A stretch of 64,000 bases of DNA from Dryas octopetala (Eukaryota > Streptophyta > Magnoliopsida > Rosales > Rosaceae). Below, one piece after another: positions 1 to 12,944 of the stretch; the stretch's first letter is position 1; each line of letters opens with the position of its first letter. The DNA is taken from NCBI GenBank assembly GCA_963921425.1, contig OY992832.1:16528835-16592834 (forward strand), written 5' to 3'. The notes beneath the pieces are model-generated. The model ran no database searches. It was not told the origin of the DNA and saw only the letters and a list, made by a program, of their open reading frames with translations. The position numbers and the translations under genes are program-made.

Positions 1-729
1 AAATAGCAATTTCCAAAAACGTGGGTTCATTGTAATTTTTTCAATTTGTGCACTTCTGATATTGCCAAGTGCCAACCATTTTATCTGAACAACCACCTAC
101 CATTTATGAAATTTCATGCCAGTGCTTAGCTCTTCACTATGCTTTTTAAGCTGTTTGCATTTCTTTTCTCAAAATTCCTACTTTTGACTTTGTCAATTGC
201 AGATATGTTTTGGGAGTGTAAGAAAGCTTTTTCTCTTTTTGGTCAAATGAGATTTGTTTTTTTGTTATTTTTCTGTATCAACTCTATCAAGATCTTCCTT
301 CATGAGGAAATAGGCCCGTGACCCTTTTCACAGGGAAAGTCAAGACACAAGGGAGAGTAGCATGAACACTGGGTAATGGGAAACCGGTATGTGTTAGGGC
401 TCTAGGTATGGGGTTGCTAATGTCAGGATATGTCATGCTTTTGTAGTCATTTGTAAATTTTCTGTAGTGGATTTCTTCTTCTCATTGACTTAAAATGTTT
501 TAACCATAACAATGTTAAATATAATGTTCCTGGGTCTCATGGCCAGAACATCAATGACCACTAATACTCGATAAACAAAATACTATAGGGTGGGATGCTC
601 AAAATATTTAATTCTCTGTTGTTCTTTGTTTTTTAATCCTGCGTTTGTAATCTAGATTGCGTAGGAGACTAAATTGCATCATTTTCTTGTTCTAATCTTG
701 TAAACTGGTCTTTCTTTATCCTTTGATAG
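1..729 (+). other. intron sequence of the GPI-anchored protein gene
   Basis: AT-rich sequence with many stops in every frame, ending in a pyrimidine-rich tract and the acceptor AG at 728-729. I could not find the preceding exon of the family here, so the whole stretch is read as one long intron that starts outside the window. Confidence 0.5.
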
Positions 730-1651
730 TGTCCGGATGCCTTTTGCCAAGCTTGCCTTCCGATGCAACATTTGACAGTACTTCAGGGGTCAGCTTCCTT
801 TGCGATCTGAATGATAACATTCCAGCTCCCTGGCCCACCTCTTCTCAAGGGGCAGCTTCATCATGCAGTAAAAGTATGTGTAAGCTGTTAACGTGTGTTT
901 ATTCATTTATATGGGGTACCCTGCATTTGAATCCCATTTTATGTTAAAATTTGTAGTGCTTTGTTATATATAAAGGTAGTATTTTCTTTCTTTAATGATT
1001 TCTGCCCGACTTGTCGGAATTTCAGATGTCAAGATCCCTGCACTTCCTGCAGCAGCATCTGCTGAAAGTGGTGAGTACACCTATTCATTTATCTTCATGG
1101 TGTCATTTATTGCTTCAATGCTAATTTGGTTTATTTGATCTGTCCCCAAGTGAAGTCTGTAAGACATTTTCAGTCCCTGTCATCTTACTTTACATGAATG
1201 GTAGTTGGTGTAATCAGCAACGTTTAAGTCAAGCTGCAATTAAGAAGAAATATATAAAAAGACAAGAAAAGATTATACACAAAAATATTGCGAGTAAGCC
1301 AATTTGGTGACTCCAAATTTATGAAGTATCTATGCTTCTACTTCATGCAGATCGAGAACATGAATTAGTTGAATGGCATACATTGATTTGTGAAGTCCCC
1401 CATCCAAACCACTATGTTTATCCTTATAAAACCTCTAAGAACTAGTTGCAGAACAGTTGGAGCAGTCTCCATATGCATAAAAACCGTAGTTGGAACACCA
1501 CAATGCTAAAGCTGTCTATTGTGATTTTGTTGTTAGGGTTGTTTCTGAATTTAACCTTAAGCATCTGCACTCATTCCCAGGCCTTTACAATGTTGATGTG
1601 ATGCTCTCTCTACTCCTTGCTTCTGCAATGGCCCTGATGATGCTCTTGTAA
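730..1651 (+). CDS. 3' part of a GPI-anchored protein gene, At1g61900-like (last three exons)
   Basis: Three exons join in frame: 730-873, 1026-1070 and 1581-1651 (stop TAA 1649-1651), all with AG/GT borders. The first gives residues beginning SGCLLPSLPSDATF, followed by CDLNDNIPAPWP. The second gives KIPALPAAASAES. The last gives GLYNVDV followed by a hydrophobic tail of Leu, Ala and Met that ends the protein, as expected for a GPI-attachment signal with the cleavage site near the Ser-Gly step. From memory this matches the C-terminus of the uncharacterised plant GPI-anchored protein At1g61900; the molecular role of that family is not known to me. The protein would sit on the outer face of the plasma membrane. 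The 5' exons lie left of the window, and 1-729 reads as intron. Reading through the 1070 donor would also give a hydrophobic tail (stop about 1139), so an alternative C-terminus is possible. Confidence 0.72.
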
Positions 1652-1861
1652 ATAAGTTTTCTCTTGAGCCAAACTTGTCAGTCCCTGAAGGAGGATTCGA
1701 AAATGGTTCATCCTTGTGCAAGTCACCCCCCCCCCCCCCCCAAGCCAGTCGATAGAAGACAGTCGTAAACTGGGGAGAAGCTAAATATGAGGTGATTTCA
1801 TGTTTGTGCTTCCAATCATATTGATTCATGATTCTTGGTTCTTGCTTGCTTCTGTAATAAA
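1652..1861 (+). other. 3' UTR with a 16-base poly-C run and AATAAA signal
   Basis: Follows the TAA stop of the GPI-anchored protein gene. An uninterrupted run of 16 C lies at 1726-1741. AATAAA, a canonical polyadenylation signal, lies at 1856-1861. The strand and gene assignment are inferred from position. Confidence 0.5.
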
Positions 1862-2628
1862 ATTTTTGTAAAGAAATTTAGGAAATTGAGGGAGGTAAAA
1901 GGGGTTATATATATTGCATCTGACATAATCAAGATTGCATGTAAATTTAGATTGCAGCCAAAATATAATTTTAGTATTTTTTTTTTCCTAATTAGTGTTG
2001 TGCACTATAGTGTCTCCATAGACTCCATTCAGTTACTCTGCAGTATTAGTATACGGAATATTGCATGCACTTATAAAATAAGTGATGGGCCAACACAACA
2101 ATTGTCATTTTTTATTGCGAGTCGCACTTTTGAGCACAGTCCCAACTCAACCGTGGGCTTTTGTCTTTGACGAGTCCAACACTCTTGAGCTTCCCCTGGC
2201 CATGAGTACTTTGCAAGTCATTCTTCCTTGGGTCCTTTTAGTTCAATCGAATAGCTTAACGATTTTCAATGCATGGTTGGACTTGAGCAGATGATGTGCT
2301 CCTTTTTAAGATAAAAAAAGAAGGCGATTATAATGTGCATGATAAGTGTTTTAATTACCAAAAGAGGTGCATAACACTTGTATTCATCAGCGCATGCTTG
2401 CACCACTACCACCACCTAGTTAGGTGTATCATGTATGCATGCACGGGATTCATATACATATCCCAAAGAAGAAGAAGAAGAAGACGAAGACTGGATGACT
2501 AGTTGGTGTTTACTTCTTGGTAGTGCATGGAAAATGTGTAAGTGTCTTGTCAAGCACCGCTGGCTCTTACACAATACCCATTACCCAGATCACAGATCTA
2601 AACCCTCAAGGCCTTCAAACTCTCCATA

Positions 2629-2630
<2 letters not shown>

Positions 2631-2667
<37 letters not shown>
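2631..2667. repeat. (CT)n microsatellite
   Basis: About 18 uninterrupted CT dinucleotides in intergenic DNA. Confidence 0.95.
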
Positions 2668-2671
<4 letters not shown>

Positions 2672-3161
2672 CTAACAACAATTCCAAATTATAAGTATAT
2701 ATGATCAGACTTAATACCAAATTATAAGTATATGATCAGACTTAATAAACATCTTTTAATCAATGAGTGGTATAGTATATAAAGTGAGAAAAAGAAAGAG
2801 CTTTTTTATTTATTTATTAAATTGGACAAAATCGAACTCCGAACTTAATTTAATCATAATTCTTATCTCACCCACTCTCACAACTTGAATACAAATAACT
2901 TTAGTGCATGCCTGATGTTTTTGGGATTTATTAATTGCAGAATTTGTTTGCTTGTAAGTGCGTGCTTACTTGTTTTCTCATGTTTCTCATGTTGTAATTA
3001 AATAGAGCAGTTTATTTATGACACTGTTTTGACGAGGATGGACACCGATCGAAAGCATATAGGGGTTTGACTTGTAGATTCTAGAAGCTTCGATGATTTT
3101 GGAAGCTACATTTGTTCTGACTTCTTAAATGATGAGGACGGCCCATGCTGCTGCAATCTCA

Positions 3162-3227
3162 ATCTCAATCTCAATCATCTCTTCTCTGCCCATGATCTCA
3201 ATCTCAATCATCTCTTCTCTGCCCATG
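3162..3227. repeat. perfect 33-bp tandem duplication
   Basis: Two identical 33-bp units back to back, each internally containing a short CAATCT-type repeat and ending GCCCATG. Confidence 0.9.
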
Positions 3228-4666
3228 CTGCAATCTCAACCTAATTTGCTCAGATTATTAGGTTGGCCATGTGCATGAGCAAGTCAAACCTACTAGTCTT
3301 CGAACTTGAAATATTGGTCTACAAATTTACATATGTACAAAAAAATTTTAAAACTAATTAATTAATAAGTTAATACGAAATTAATCACTCTTTTATATTT
3401 ATTACACAAAATAATCTCATTATAATCTGAACCGTTTATTTTTTATGTTTCATTGTTCATCTATTTATTTTATCACAGTTAGATAATCGACTAAATAATT
3501 TTTGATTTAGTTAACTTTTTTAAATGATAAACTTTGAAGTTATATTAAAAAATAAATGGTTCAAATTATGAAATTAATATATATATTTTCTGTTACTTTC
3601 TTATAAGAACTTTGTTGTTTTAACAAGTAATTAATATCGCACCCAATATTCGTGACTACTTAAATCGTCAATAATTTCGGGCACACGTCTATCTGGTTTT
3701 GTTGCAGAAAATATTATTTTTTTCGGGCAATCAGTTTACATATATGATAAGATTTTCTGATCTATTCTTTTTTTGGTAAGATTTTCTTACGGATCCATTA
3801 AATATAAAAAATGGAGATCGGGGGGGAGACTGGAAGGTTCAAGGAGTACAGTTGATTGATGTTCCAAGTAATAATTGCTTAGAAATGATTATTTAATGTG
3901 GAAATGTAAATAGCTATTTTAATGAAAAAGAAATATTATATAAACATAATTAATATCTTAACTTTGAAATGAAATCTCTCGTGTTTCACGATGAAACATA
4001 ATCTTCTGTATGACTCTAACCTAAACATAAAATAAGTACGATTGAATATTAAATCGTGCAGCAAAACAATTATTGAGACGCAAATCGCGTACCAATTTTT
4101 CATTTTCCATTTGACAAAATCACAAAAGCTTGGAGTATGACGTACTCTTGTCGAGTATGGACAGGAGGATCCGATCGAGATCTTCCTCACCAATTAAAAT
4201 AAATGGTGTTACTGTAAAAAGTAGTAACCAAATATGATTTTATCCCTGTAGTTTTGCCCCGAGTTTCAATATAAATAGAGCAGTATTTGGTTATTTAGAA
4301 ATGAGTATAAATTTGTTTTTATAATCAATCATACGAGTCTATAATGAGAACCATCATAAAAAAAGAAGGTAATGAACTCATATGATTGGTTGTAAGAACA
4401 AACACGATAGTTATTTCTGAGTATTCAAGCATTTTTTATATAAATATTCTTAATCAATTGATCGGATAATGCATGTCAGCAAGTATATTGGGATTCATGT
4501 GTATCAGGCAGAGAGGGTCTTCGGTGCATGCGAGAGCTGCCGCACCTCATGTCATGTGAGAGGGTCTTGTGTGGATCCCACCTCATGTGAGAGCTGCCGC
4601 ACTGGGGCATGTCCCATACAAGATTAATGCGTATCAGGCATGCATGCGATGCAATATATATAGTAT

Positions 4667-4674
4667 TATATAAG
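4667..4674 (+). promoter_or_regulatory. probable TATA box of gene A
   Basis: TATATAAG lies 113 bp upstream of the gene A start codon (4787), a normal spacing for a plant core promoter plus a 5' UTR of about 80 nt. Confidence 0.45.
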
Positions 4675-4786
4675 TCCCTTTTTAGTGAAGTGGTTTGTAA
4701 AAGTTGCAAGGTAGTGTTGGTCTTGTTGAATATTGAGCCAGAGAGAGGCAGTTGAGTTGTGTGGTCGATCCAACGGTGGAACGAGC

Positions 4787-7700
4787 ATGGGGACCATTGA
4801 CAGGGATGATCAACACAACTATGAATCCATGTTACCACCGTCCGAAGTATCAAGAGAAGGGCCAATAAGTTCGGCACTGGAAGATATACTGAACGACACC
4901 GACCTCACATACTCCCAACGTCTTGGAAAGGCTTCATGGCGCGAAATGAAGACCCTTTTTTACCTGGCCGCTCCCGCCGTCGGCAACTACTTGCTCAGCA
5001 ACTTGACCGCCATCGCCACCCTCATCTTCTGCGGCCAACTTGGGAATCTCGAACTCGCCGGTGCCTCCCTTGGCAACACTGGAATCGCCGTTTTTGCTTA
5101 CGGCCTCATGGTAATTTCAATTCAACATTAATGTTCGACTCTTTACATGCAACGAGTCAATTTTTTTTTTTTTTATCAGTAAATCACTTCTAACACGTAT
5201 TATAAATGATTCATTTGAATAAAATTAGTAAGTATCATGTCCTTTCAATTAAATTAAAGAATTCTTTAAATAAACTTATTTAATAGATGATTTTTGAGGT
5301 TCATTCTATATTATATTTTAATAATAAAAATTGTTTTTACAAAAAATTAAGTTAATTAGAAATCATATGATCCTTGATTAAACGGTTAACATTGTAAGTG
5401 TTTATGAAAATATTATGTACGTTTGTGTATTTTATTTGATCAAAGTTTGATAATTTAATAGTTTTTAATTTGTCTAATTTCTTGCGAGCATGAGCTTTGA
5501 ATATAAATTTAAAAAATAAACAATTTGAATTGTTGAAATATTATATAGAATGATCCCTATAAGAAATTTTTTAAATAAAATTATTTAAATAATCACTTAA
5601 TAAAAGAGATTTGTCTTAAATATATCACATTTTTTGTAATACTTATATATGTACGACATTTCTAATAGTAGAATTCATTTGTATTAGTGAGCTCCATCTT
5701 TGTCAGAGAGATACACATATATGGTGCACAAAATATGAGCATTACTTTAAGATTAAATATAAAAAATAAGCACCTCTAGCTCAGACTCTGAATGACTATA
5801 CCAGAGTGACGGACCACGTTATGGGCTAGAGGCCTAAAGAGCCCCCCTATCTTTAAAAAAAAAATATATATATATATATATATGTATATACCTGCTAATA
5901 GCCCAGCTAGCCCACCAATAAAAAAAACAAAAAAAAGTTCCTTTGTCAGTTTATCTTTGTCCCCACTCTTCGATTCCCTTGATGCGGCACCAACTTTTTA
6001 ATCGACCAAAAAATATAGTTTGTCCCCACCCCACTTCCCTTTCGTTTCCTCTAATCCTTTCCATTTGCTTTAATTAATAAAAGGCCAGTATTGTTTCATT
6101 TATTGAGTTGATCATTTTATTTTAAAATTTTAATTTTTTTGGTCAAATTATTTAACAGTTATTTATTAAAATATTTATGATTATTTGAGAGTTATTTGTT
6201 GAATATTGATGAATTATTTGGTGGATAATTATCAAATGAAAATAAAAAATGTATTCGACAATTATCTATCAAAATATTTGTATTTATTCGACACTTATCT
6301 GCCAAATATTAGTAAATATTTCGGTAAATGACTATCAAATGAATCTGGGTAATTTCATCTTATTTTTACAATAAAGAATAAAATAAAAAAAAATTAAATA
6401 AAATATATTAGGATGATCAACTTAACAGCTGATGATGGTTTGCATGGCCTCATTCTTAATCAAATTTGTTGTTGGCTTTGTTCTTCACGTGGGCCAGTGA
6501 AATGGAGATAGTTGGACTCTTGAAGAGTTGGAGAGGCATGCATGCAGCTTGGGCTTCCTTTCTTGGCCTTCTTTATTCTTTGTTTCTTTTTGGGCCACAA
6601 TTAATTCTACAAAATAAAAGAAAACACATCAAAATAAAATAAAATCTCAACAACAAATAAAGTAAAGCACACCCTAATTTAGTTAAAACTTACAATGAAA
6701 TAAAATCTAATAAAATCTATGAAATAAAACAAAAATTACTAAAAATCAATAATTAACTAAATAATCAAACCAACAATTAAAATACTAAAAATAATGACTA
6801 AAATGTATAATTTAGGAATAGAAAATATGTTATAAATTAAGCCCAACAGTAATACTATTATACTAATTACTAATATATCTATTTAAGCTCTTATATTTTA
6901 TTTTTTTAGCCATTTAGGGATTTAGCTATTAATAAATTAGAGATTTAAGGATTTAGGGATTCAATTTTTATTCAATAATTATGGTATTTCTAATTTACTC
7001 TTAAATGTTTGTAAAATTAAATGAGAATTAATATTTAATTATCCAAATTGTTCAAAAACTCAAGAAAAACTCGTGTAATTTGTTGATGTGCATGTGATCG
7101 TTTTTAAGCTCAATCTCAATTATTGAAAGTGTAAGTTTGGAAACCAAGTAATTTCTAAATTTCAATATTAAATTGTAGTTACATATTAATGCTAGAAAAA
7201 TAGGTAGCTATTGTGTGATTTTGTTTTGTAAAATATCTTTACATGTCATTTTTATAATATATTATCAATAGTATAGATACAGATTTAGTAATTAAGAATT
7301 TCTATATTGTGAAGAAGCGCATGGTTCAATTTTTATAGACTTATCTTATATTTGCATTACATGTTTCATTGTTTTCTTTTGTTGTATTTTTTTTCGTCTA
7401 TATTTTTGTATAAATATACATTTTGAGGGGGTAAGACTTACTATATTCCTCCTGACTAGGCATATCTTTTATGTTTATTCATAAAATTTTCTCGTATTTT
7501 CAAGGTTTTTTTTAGCCCCCCGCCCCCCCAAAATTCTAGTTCTTGAATCCGTCCTGACTATACCTACATGTAAAAAGTCATTTCTAATAGTTCTTTACAT
7601 TCAACAAATCATTCATGTTTAACACAACAACCTTAAACGCTAAATCCTAAATGACGTCTACCATGGATATGCATGATGTTGAGAATGTATAGTATGTTTG

Positions 7701-10700
7701 TTTATGCAGCTTGGGATGGGAAGTGCAGTGGAGACACTGTGCGGGCAAGCCTACGGAGCAAACAAGAACGAAATGCTGGGCGTATATTTGCAGAGAGCAA
7801 CAATCCTCCTGACAGCAACAGCAATCCCAGTGATGTTCATCTACATCTTCTCCAAGCAAATCCTAATCGGCCTTGGCGAAACGGAGGCCATAGCCTCCGC
7901 CGGAGCACTCTTCGTCTACGGCCTAATCCCACAACTCTTTGCCCTTGCTTGTAATTTCCCTATACAAAAATTCCTACAGGCCCAGAGCTTAGTGCTGCCC
8001 AGTGCCTACATATCAGGAGTCACTGTTGTGGTGCACTTAGTACTCAGCTGGGTGGTGGTCTACAAATTGGGCTGGGGGTTGTTGGGTGCGTCTTTGGTGT
8101 TGAGTTTGTCGTGGTGGATCATGGTCGTGGCCCAGTTTGTGTATATATTGGTAAGCCCAAGCTGCAAAGATACTTGGACTGGGTTTAGCTCCCAGGCTTT
8201 TACTGGCCTTTGGGAGTTTTTGAAATTGTCTGCTGCATCGGCTGTGATGATGTGCCTTGAGACTTGGTACTTTCAGATATTGGTTTTGATTGCTGGGTTG
8301 CTCAAAAATGCTGAGATTGCCTTGGATGCTCTCTCTATCTGGTAAGATCGACAAACCCATTTTGGCTGAAAATGTTTTTAATGGGATAGACATATAGAGT
8401 TAACGTGTATTTCTCTTATTACGTGATAAGTCGCGTAATGAAAGAACTAGATATATACATAAAACATATACACATGTCTTATAGAAGTTTTTTCCTTCTA
8501 GCTTCTTGACCCTATAGCAATATTAGGAATATTGGGTTTAATTTAGCCTTAATTAGCATACAGTGAAGTTTTTAAGAAACTAATAAGGTATGGTGGCTTT
8601 AATTATTTTATCTATACTTTACCAGATTTAGTATCTTCATATACATGATAGCAATAAATAAGAGCAACAGCTTATGGTGCTCTGTCATTGTAGTAATTAA
8701 AGCACTGCTGCAACAACTACTCAACATGTTTTGAATTGAATGTTATGAGCTAGAATGGTCATGATGGGAGCTGCTAAGATATATAGGCTATTCAATGTTT
8801 ACCGTATCGGGAAAAGAAACAGAGGTGGATCTCATTTTCATTAGAGACGTGGTATAAAAATATTGTAGTATATCTAGCTAGCATGTTTCTCTTAAATTTT
8901 TAACACCACTTACTTAAAGCAAGGGAAAATGTTACTCAACCTCTTTTTATGAGTTTTTTGATGCCATAAACTTAAAAAAAGATATTGAATTTGAGATATC
9001 TTCAACATTATAGAAAAAAATATTACTAAACTAATAATTAGTTTAATAATATTAATTTCAATTCGGACCCTTGCCTTTCTTCCAAGAAGGATATTAATTT
9101 CTTAACAACATTTGTGTATAGTACTACTTTTAGTTGTTATGGTATGGTACTAATTAAATAGTATGTGTGACTTACCCTTAATAGTTTATATTATATGCAG
9201 CATGACCGTCTCGGGTTGGGTGTTTATGGTATCCGTGGGTTTCAATGCCGCTGCAAGGTCAGTACTACTTGTTTACTTAAAATATTACATGTGTTATCAT
9301 TCAAATGGATTCATAACACCAAGTCAATCAGCATGTCACGTCTGTCACACATAATATTTTTTTGTATAAGTGAGGTTTTATAAACGCTTACATAGTAATA
9401 AATTTTGAAGTAAATTAATTAAACTGGTGCAGTATAAGGGTGAGCAATGAGGTTGGTGCTGGGCATCCAAAATCAGCCAAGTTTGCAGTGGTGGTTGTAG
9501 TTACAAGCTCCTTTATCATCTCCTTGATCTTCGCCGTAATCATACTTGGATTACGCCATGTCATGAGCTATATATTCACAGAGGGCTCTACAGTTTCTGA
9601 TGCCGTCGCTGAACTCTCTCCCTTCTTGGCCGGCACTATAGTACTTAACGGCATCCAACCTGTTTTGTCTGGTAATTATCTAATTAATTAACTTTTATGT
9701 TCTATACTCTATAGCTATACCTAGCAATCTAGCATAACAGTGAATATTAATTTAGGAAAATTTTTAGCCATGCCTACTGAATTGTAGGTCATATTTCAGT
9801 TTGTCCTTTTGAAAGATTAATATTTTTCACAATTCGCACATGTGACTTATTATTTAGGATTTTTTTTTCAGAAATGCTACACTTACCACATTTTTATACC
9901 ACAATTTCATACCATCTTACATGGCATTCATACATTGGACACTAAAAATTAAAAAATAAAACCTAAAAAAAGAAAAAGAAATACCCTTCCAGTAAAGTAA
10001 TAACACGTCATGTGGGATACAAATATGAAAAAAAAAAATGTGGGACAACTAGCATTATTGTTTTTTTTTTTCATCCGCGCAATTGATTTACTTTGTAAGG
10101 ACTTTGTCAATGTTCTTGTATCCATCACGTCGTCAATTTAACTAGAAATTTTGACTAATATAATAGTAAGGAGTAAGGACACATTAGAATTTTTTTACAA
10201 ATGACGTAAATTTCACATTAGTTGTTCACTATACAATTTAGAAAACGACCTATAGTTCAACGGGTATTGTTAAACTTTTTCATTAATTTATACAGATTAA
10301 TTAAGATTAAGATGGATATTAATATAATATTATATGATTGCTTAATTATTTGTGTTTGAATAATAATGAAGGGGTGGCTGTTGGTTGTGGATGGCAAGCA
10401 CTTGTGGCATGGATTAACATAGGATGTTACTACATCATTGGTATCCCATTGGGTTGCGTTCTTGGCTTCACTCTCGATTTGGGAGCAAAGGTTCGTATAC
10501 AAATTTCAAACTATATTATATATGGGTACTGTCAAGATCTAATGGTAGGTAAAAGAGGCAATCCTCATCGATCATGAATAATGTTGTCTGTATCAAACTC
10601 TTTATACAACTTAATTATATCCTGGCGATAGTCTAAAATATTCAAAAATACACACCATGAACTTTAATATCATGTTAAAGCTTTATGGGCCTAACTCATC

Positions 10701-11220
10701 CTTAAAAATCGGACTTATATAAAAAAATTTGCTTATATACTGTACAGCCCAATATGGATATTTTTATTATAAATTAGTTAAGAATCACAACTACTCTTAT
10801 GCATTATGCACATAACTATCTCTTTTTTCTTTTTTCAAATTTCTTTATATATAATTTTATTTTATTGTTTCCATCAGGGAATATGGTCTGGGATGCTGGC
10901 AGGCACTTTGATTCAAACTCTCATCTTATGTTGGATAACATTTCGGACTGACTGGAATAAAGAGGTAATTAGCTTGATTGATTGACAAACTAGTTTAAAG
11001 AATTATTCCTTCAAATTAATCATTTCATATATACCATGCATGCAAATGATTAAATATGTACGTACATGCAGACATATTACTTATATATATATATATATAT
11101 GCATATATATGGTGACTATAATGTGCAATAATATCCAAATCTAAATTTGTTCAGGTTGATAAATCAAAAAGTCGCGTGGATAAATGGGAAGACAAGAAAG
11201 AGCCTCTTCTCATAGAATAG
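4787..11220 (+). CDS. DTX40-like: MATE (DETOXIFICATION 40-like) efflux transporter, gene A
   Basis: Exons: 4787-5110, 7710-8341, 9201-9257, 9433-9671, 10372-10490, 10878-10964, 11155-11220. They total 1524 nt for 507 aa with all borders AG/GT. The start is the first Met after in-frame TTG codons that lie in the 5' UTR. MATE proteins are H+ or Na+ coupled antiporters with 12 membrane helices in two bundles; plant DTX members export secondary metabolites, xenobiotics or hormones, usually at the tonoplast or plasma membrane. Visible family blocks are [17 protein letters not shown] (start of exon 2), [22 protein letters not shown] (exon 4), [13 protein letters not shown] and VAVGCGWQ (exon 4/5 join), and FRTDWNKE. 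Length is normal and no residue or frame is damaged. Intron 1 is long because it holds a hAT element; intron 4 holds a MITE. The substrate is unknown. Resemblance to Arabidopsis DTX40 (At3g21690) is from memory. Confidence 0.92.
5803..7554. mobile_element. non-autonomous hAT-like element in intron 1 of gene A
   Basis: The 10 bp TGACTATACC occurs at 5793-5802 and again at 7555-7564, which contains the 8-bp duplication expected of hAT elements. The left end reads CAGAGTGACGGACC and the right end, reversed, CAGGACGGATTCAAG, giving imperfect terminal inverted repeats of hAT type. GC-rich ends (GAGCCCCCC left, GGGGGG right, reversed) flank an AT-rich interior with no transposase reading frame. It accounts for about 1.75 kb of the 2.6-kb intron. 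Confidence 0.75.
9873..10060 (+). mobile_element. MITE, family M1, copy 1 (intron 4 of gene A)
   Basis: About 190 bp starting AATGCTACACTTACCACA and ending ACAACTAGCATTATTG, with imperfect inverted ends. Two further copies of the same sequence lie at 17737-17926 (reverse orientation) and 30016-30206. It has no coding capacity. The superfamily is not certain because the target duplication cannot be fixed in this copy. Confidence 0.8.
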
Positions 11221-12763
11221 TCAGAGACCAAGTTTTGCATCAGCTATCAGATTTTTTTCATCTTCAAACAACTTGGGAGTACTTGCTAGCTAGAAAGTCT
11301 CCTCTTCAATTTTTTTCCTTTTCTATGGACTTGAGCAACAATTTGCCTTGTTATTATAGGCATTAATAACATTGGGATTTTGGTAATTCAATATCACTCG
11401 GTCTCACGACTCTCACCAGATGTTTAATCTGTTTTATTTTTGGAAGAATGGGTTCAAACTCGATAAGTCTCAAAATTACGGATAAAAATATCTTTAAATA
11501 AATAAGTAATTAATATTTTGCTCCGCGAACCTATAAATTGTTCATCACAACCCCAAGCCTGCAAGGTATTGAAGTAGAGGCCTTGTGGTGTGCATTTTAA
11601 CTAATCCAGCCCAGCAAAGCTATATATATATATATATATATATATATGGCTAAAACAGTACATAAACCGTAATGGGCTTCATTTATATGGGCCTCAACTA
11701 TCATTCACACATCAATCCTGTCTCGGTATAATAATTTAGAGTATTGCATTTACACCCTTGCACATTTCTAACCAACTTCAAAGTTCAAACTAACACTTGA
11801 CAGAAGCTAATAACCCATTCCAACAACCCAACAGAATTCATTACAACAGTAATGTTTATAGACGACAGTCAATAGATAACGATGCGTGTTTTTTCCGTTA
11901 TCTTAATTTAATAAACAACAGTTTTTTGTAAATTATTATATGAAGTGATAATGTGCCATGATTTTTGATTTTATGGTTTTTCTTGATTTATTAAACATAA
12001 TAGTTTTAGACAAAACCGTTGTGTTGGTTGACTTAAAAAAAATTTGGCAATTTTGCGGATCTTGTATTTTGGTAAAACATGCCCACGTTAATGAAAAAAT
12101 TAAAGCCAACTCAATGGATCTGCTCTCTCCTTCTCTCAAATCTTCTATGTTGCTCTCTCTCTCTCTCAAATCTTAACGGAAGTATGTATTTTCCAAAAAA
12201 ATAAAAAATGAGGTATGAATTCGTTGAAAATTTAACTAGAGGTACTAATTTGTAATTGGAGATAAACTTGAAATACTAAATTGCACTTTGCCCCAAAAAT
12301 AATATATTAATGGAGTACTAGCAAGAATTAATATTTGCCTCTGCGAGACTGGCACCCAGGAATTCCATTAATGGAGAACAATGCGGAATTGGATTCGTTA
12401 ACTGTTCATCCATGTATGCTTCCTTATGTATTTTTCTTTGGCATGCCATGATTAATTTGTTCTTTTTTTTAAGGAAAAAAAAAGAAGAAAAGCAAATTAG
12501 TGCCATAATTTGGGTACCTAGCTACTAGCTAGTAATATATGCTGATTATGGATCACCTTTATGTATTTGTATGCCACTGATTTGATTCGTCAATAAAGCA
12601 AATTAAGAAAATTCCAATATACCCAAAAAAACCAACAATGATGCGAAGAAAATTGAACTTCATGCTGATTGTTTCTTATGTGGATTCCAGTTAGCTGGGA
12701 AAGTAAGAGAGCCACAAATAAAAAGGTGATAATTTTTATAATATTAATCAATTTTCCTGCAAG
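11221..12763. other. intergenic DNA between genes A and B
   Basis: Holds the 3' UTR of gene A, a (TA)n microsatellite at 11621-11647, and AT-rich sequence. A possible degenerate TIR element spans about 11740-12300: the left side GCATTTACACCCTTGCAC is weakly mirrored by the right side TTGCACTTTGCCCC. I see no gene. Confidence 0.5.
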
Positions 12764-12771
12764 TATAAAAG
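12764..12771 (+). promoter_or_regulatory. probable TATA box of gene B
   Basis: TATAAAAG, 174 bp upstream of the ATG at 12945. The 62-bp (AG) tract between them would lie in the 5' UTR. Confidence 0.5.
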
Positions 12772-12868
12772 CATCTTATGCGCTTCCTCAGGGGAAGGAT
12801 AGTTGATACCTCACTAGCTAGGTCTTGTCCATGTTGTGAGTACTGTTGAGAGAAAAAGAGTTACAGTC

Positions 12869-12872
<4 letters not shown>

Positions 12873-12934
<62 letters not shown>
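12873..12934 (+). repeat. (AG)31 microsatellite in the 5' UTR of gene B
   Basis: 62 uninterrupted bases of AG ending 10 nt before the start codon. GA/CT tracts are common in plant 5' leaders. This one is long and therefore likely to vary in length between individuals. Confidence 0.95.
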
Positions 12935-12936
<2 letters not shown>

Positions 12937-12944
12937 ATAAAGCC

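Larger units (their letters stand above)
1862..4640. other. intergenic DNA upstream of DTX40-like gene A
   Basis: No gene seen. It holds a (CT)n microsatellite at 2631-2667, a perfect tandem duplication of 33 bp at 3162-3194 and 3195-3227 (unit begins ATCTCAATCTCAATC), and AT-rich stretches. Around 4490-4640 there are imperfect direct repeats built on GAGAGCTGCCGCAC and GTATCAGGCA, next to the gene A promoter. Confidence 0.6.

Noticed and set aside
4476-4877. 133-codon minus-strand frame across the gene A promoter and exon 1
   Set aside because: It overlaps the well-supported first exon of gene A in antisense and has no domain.
5760-5800. Possible tRNA-like or other RNA gene near GC-rich patches
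   Set aside because: No cloverleaf or A/B boxes could be read; the patch is the edge of the hAT-like element.
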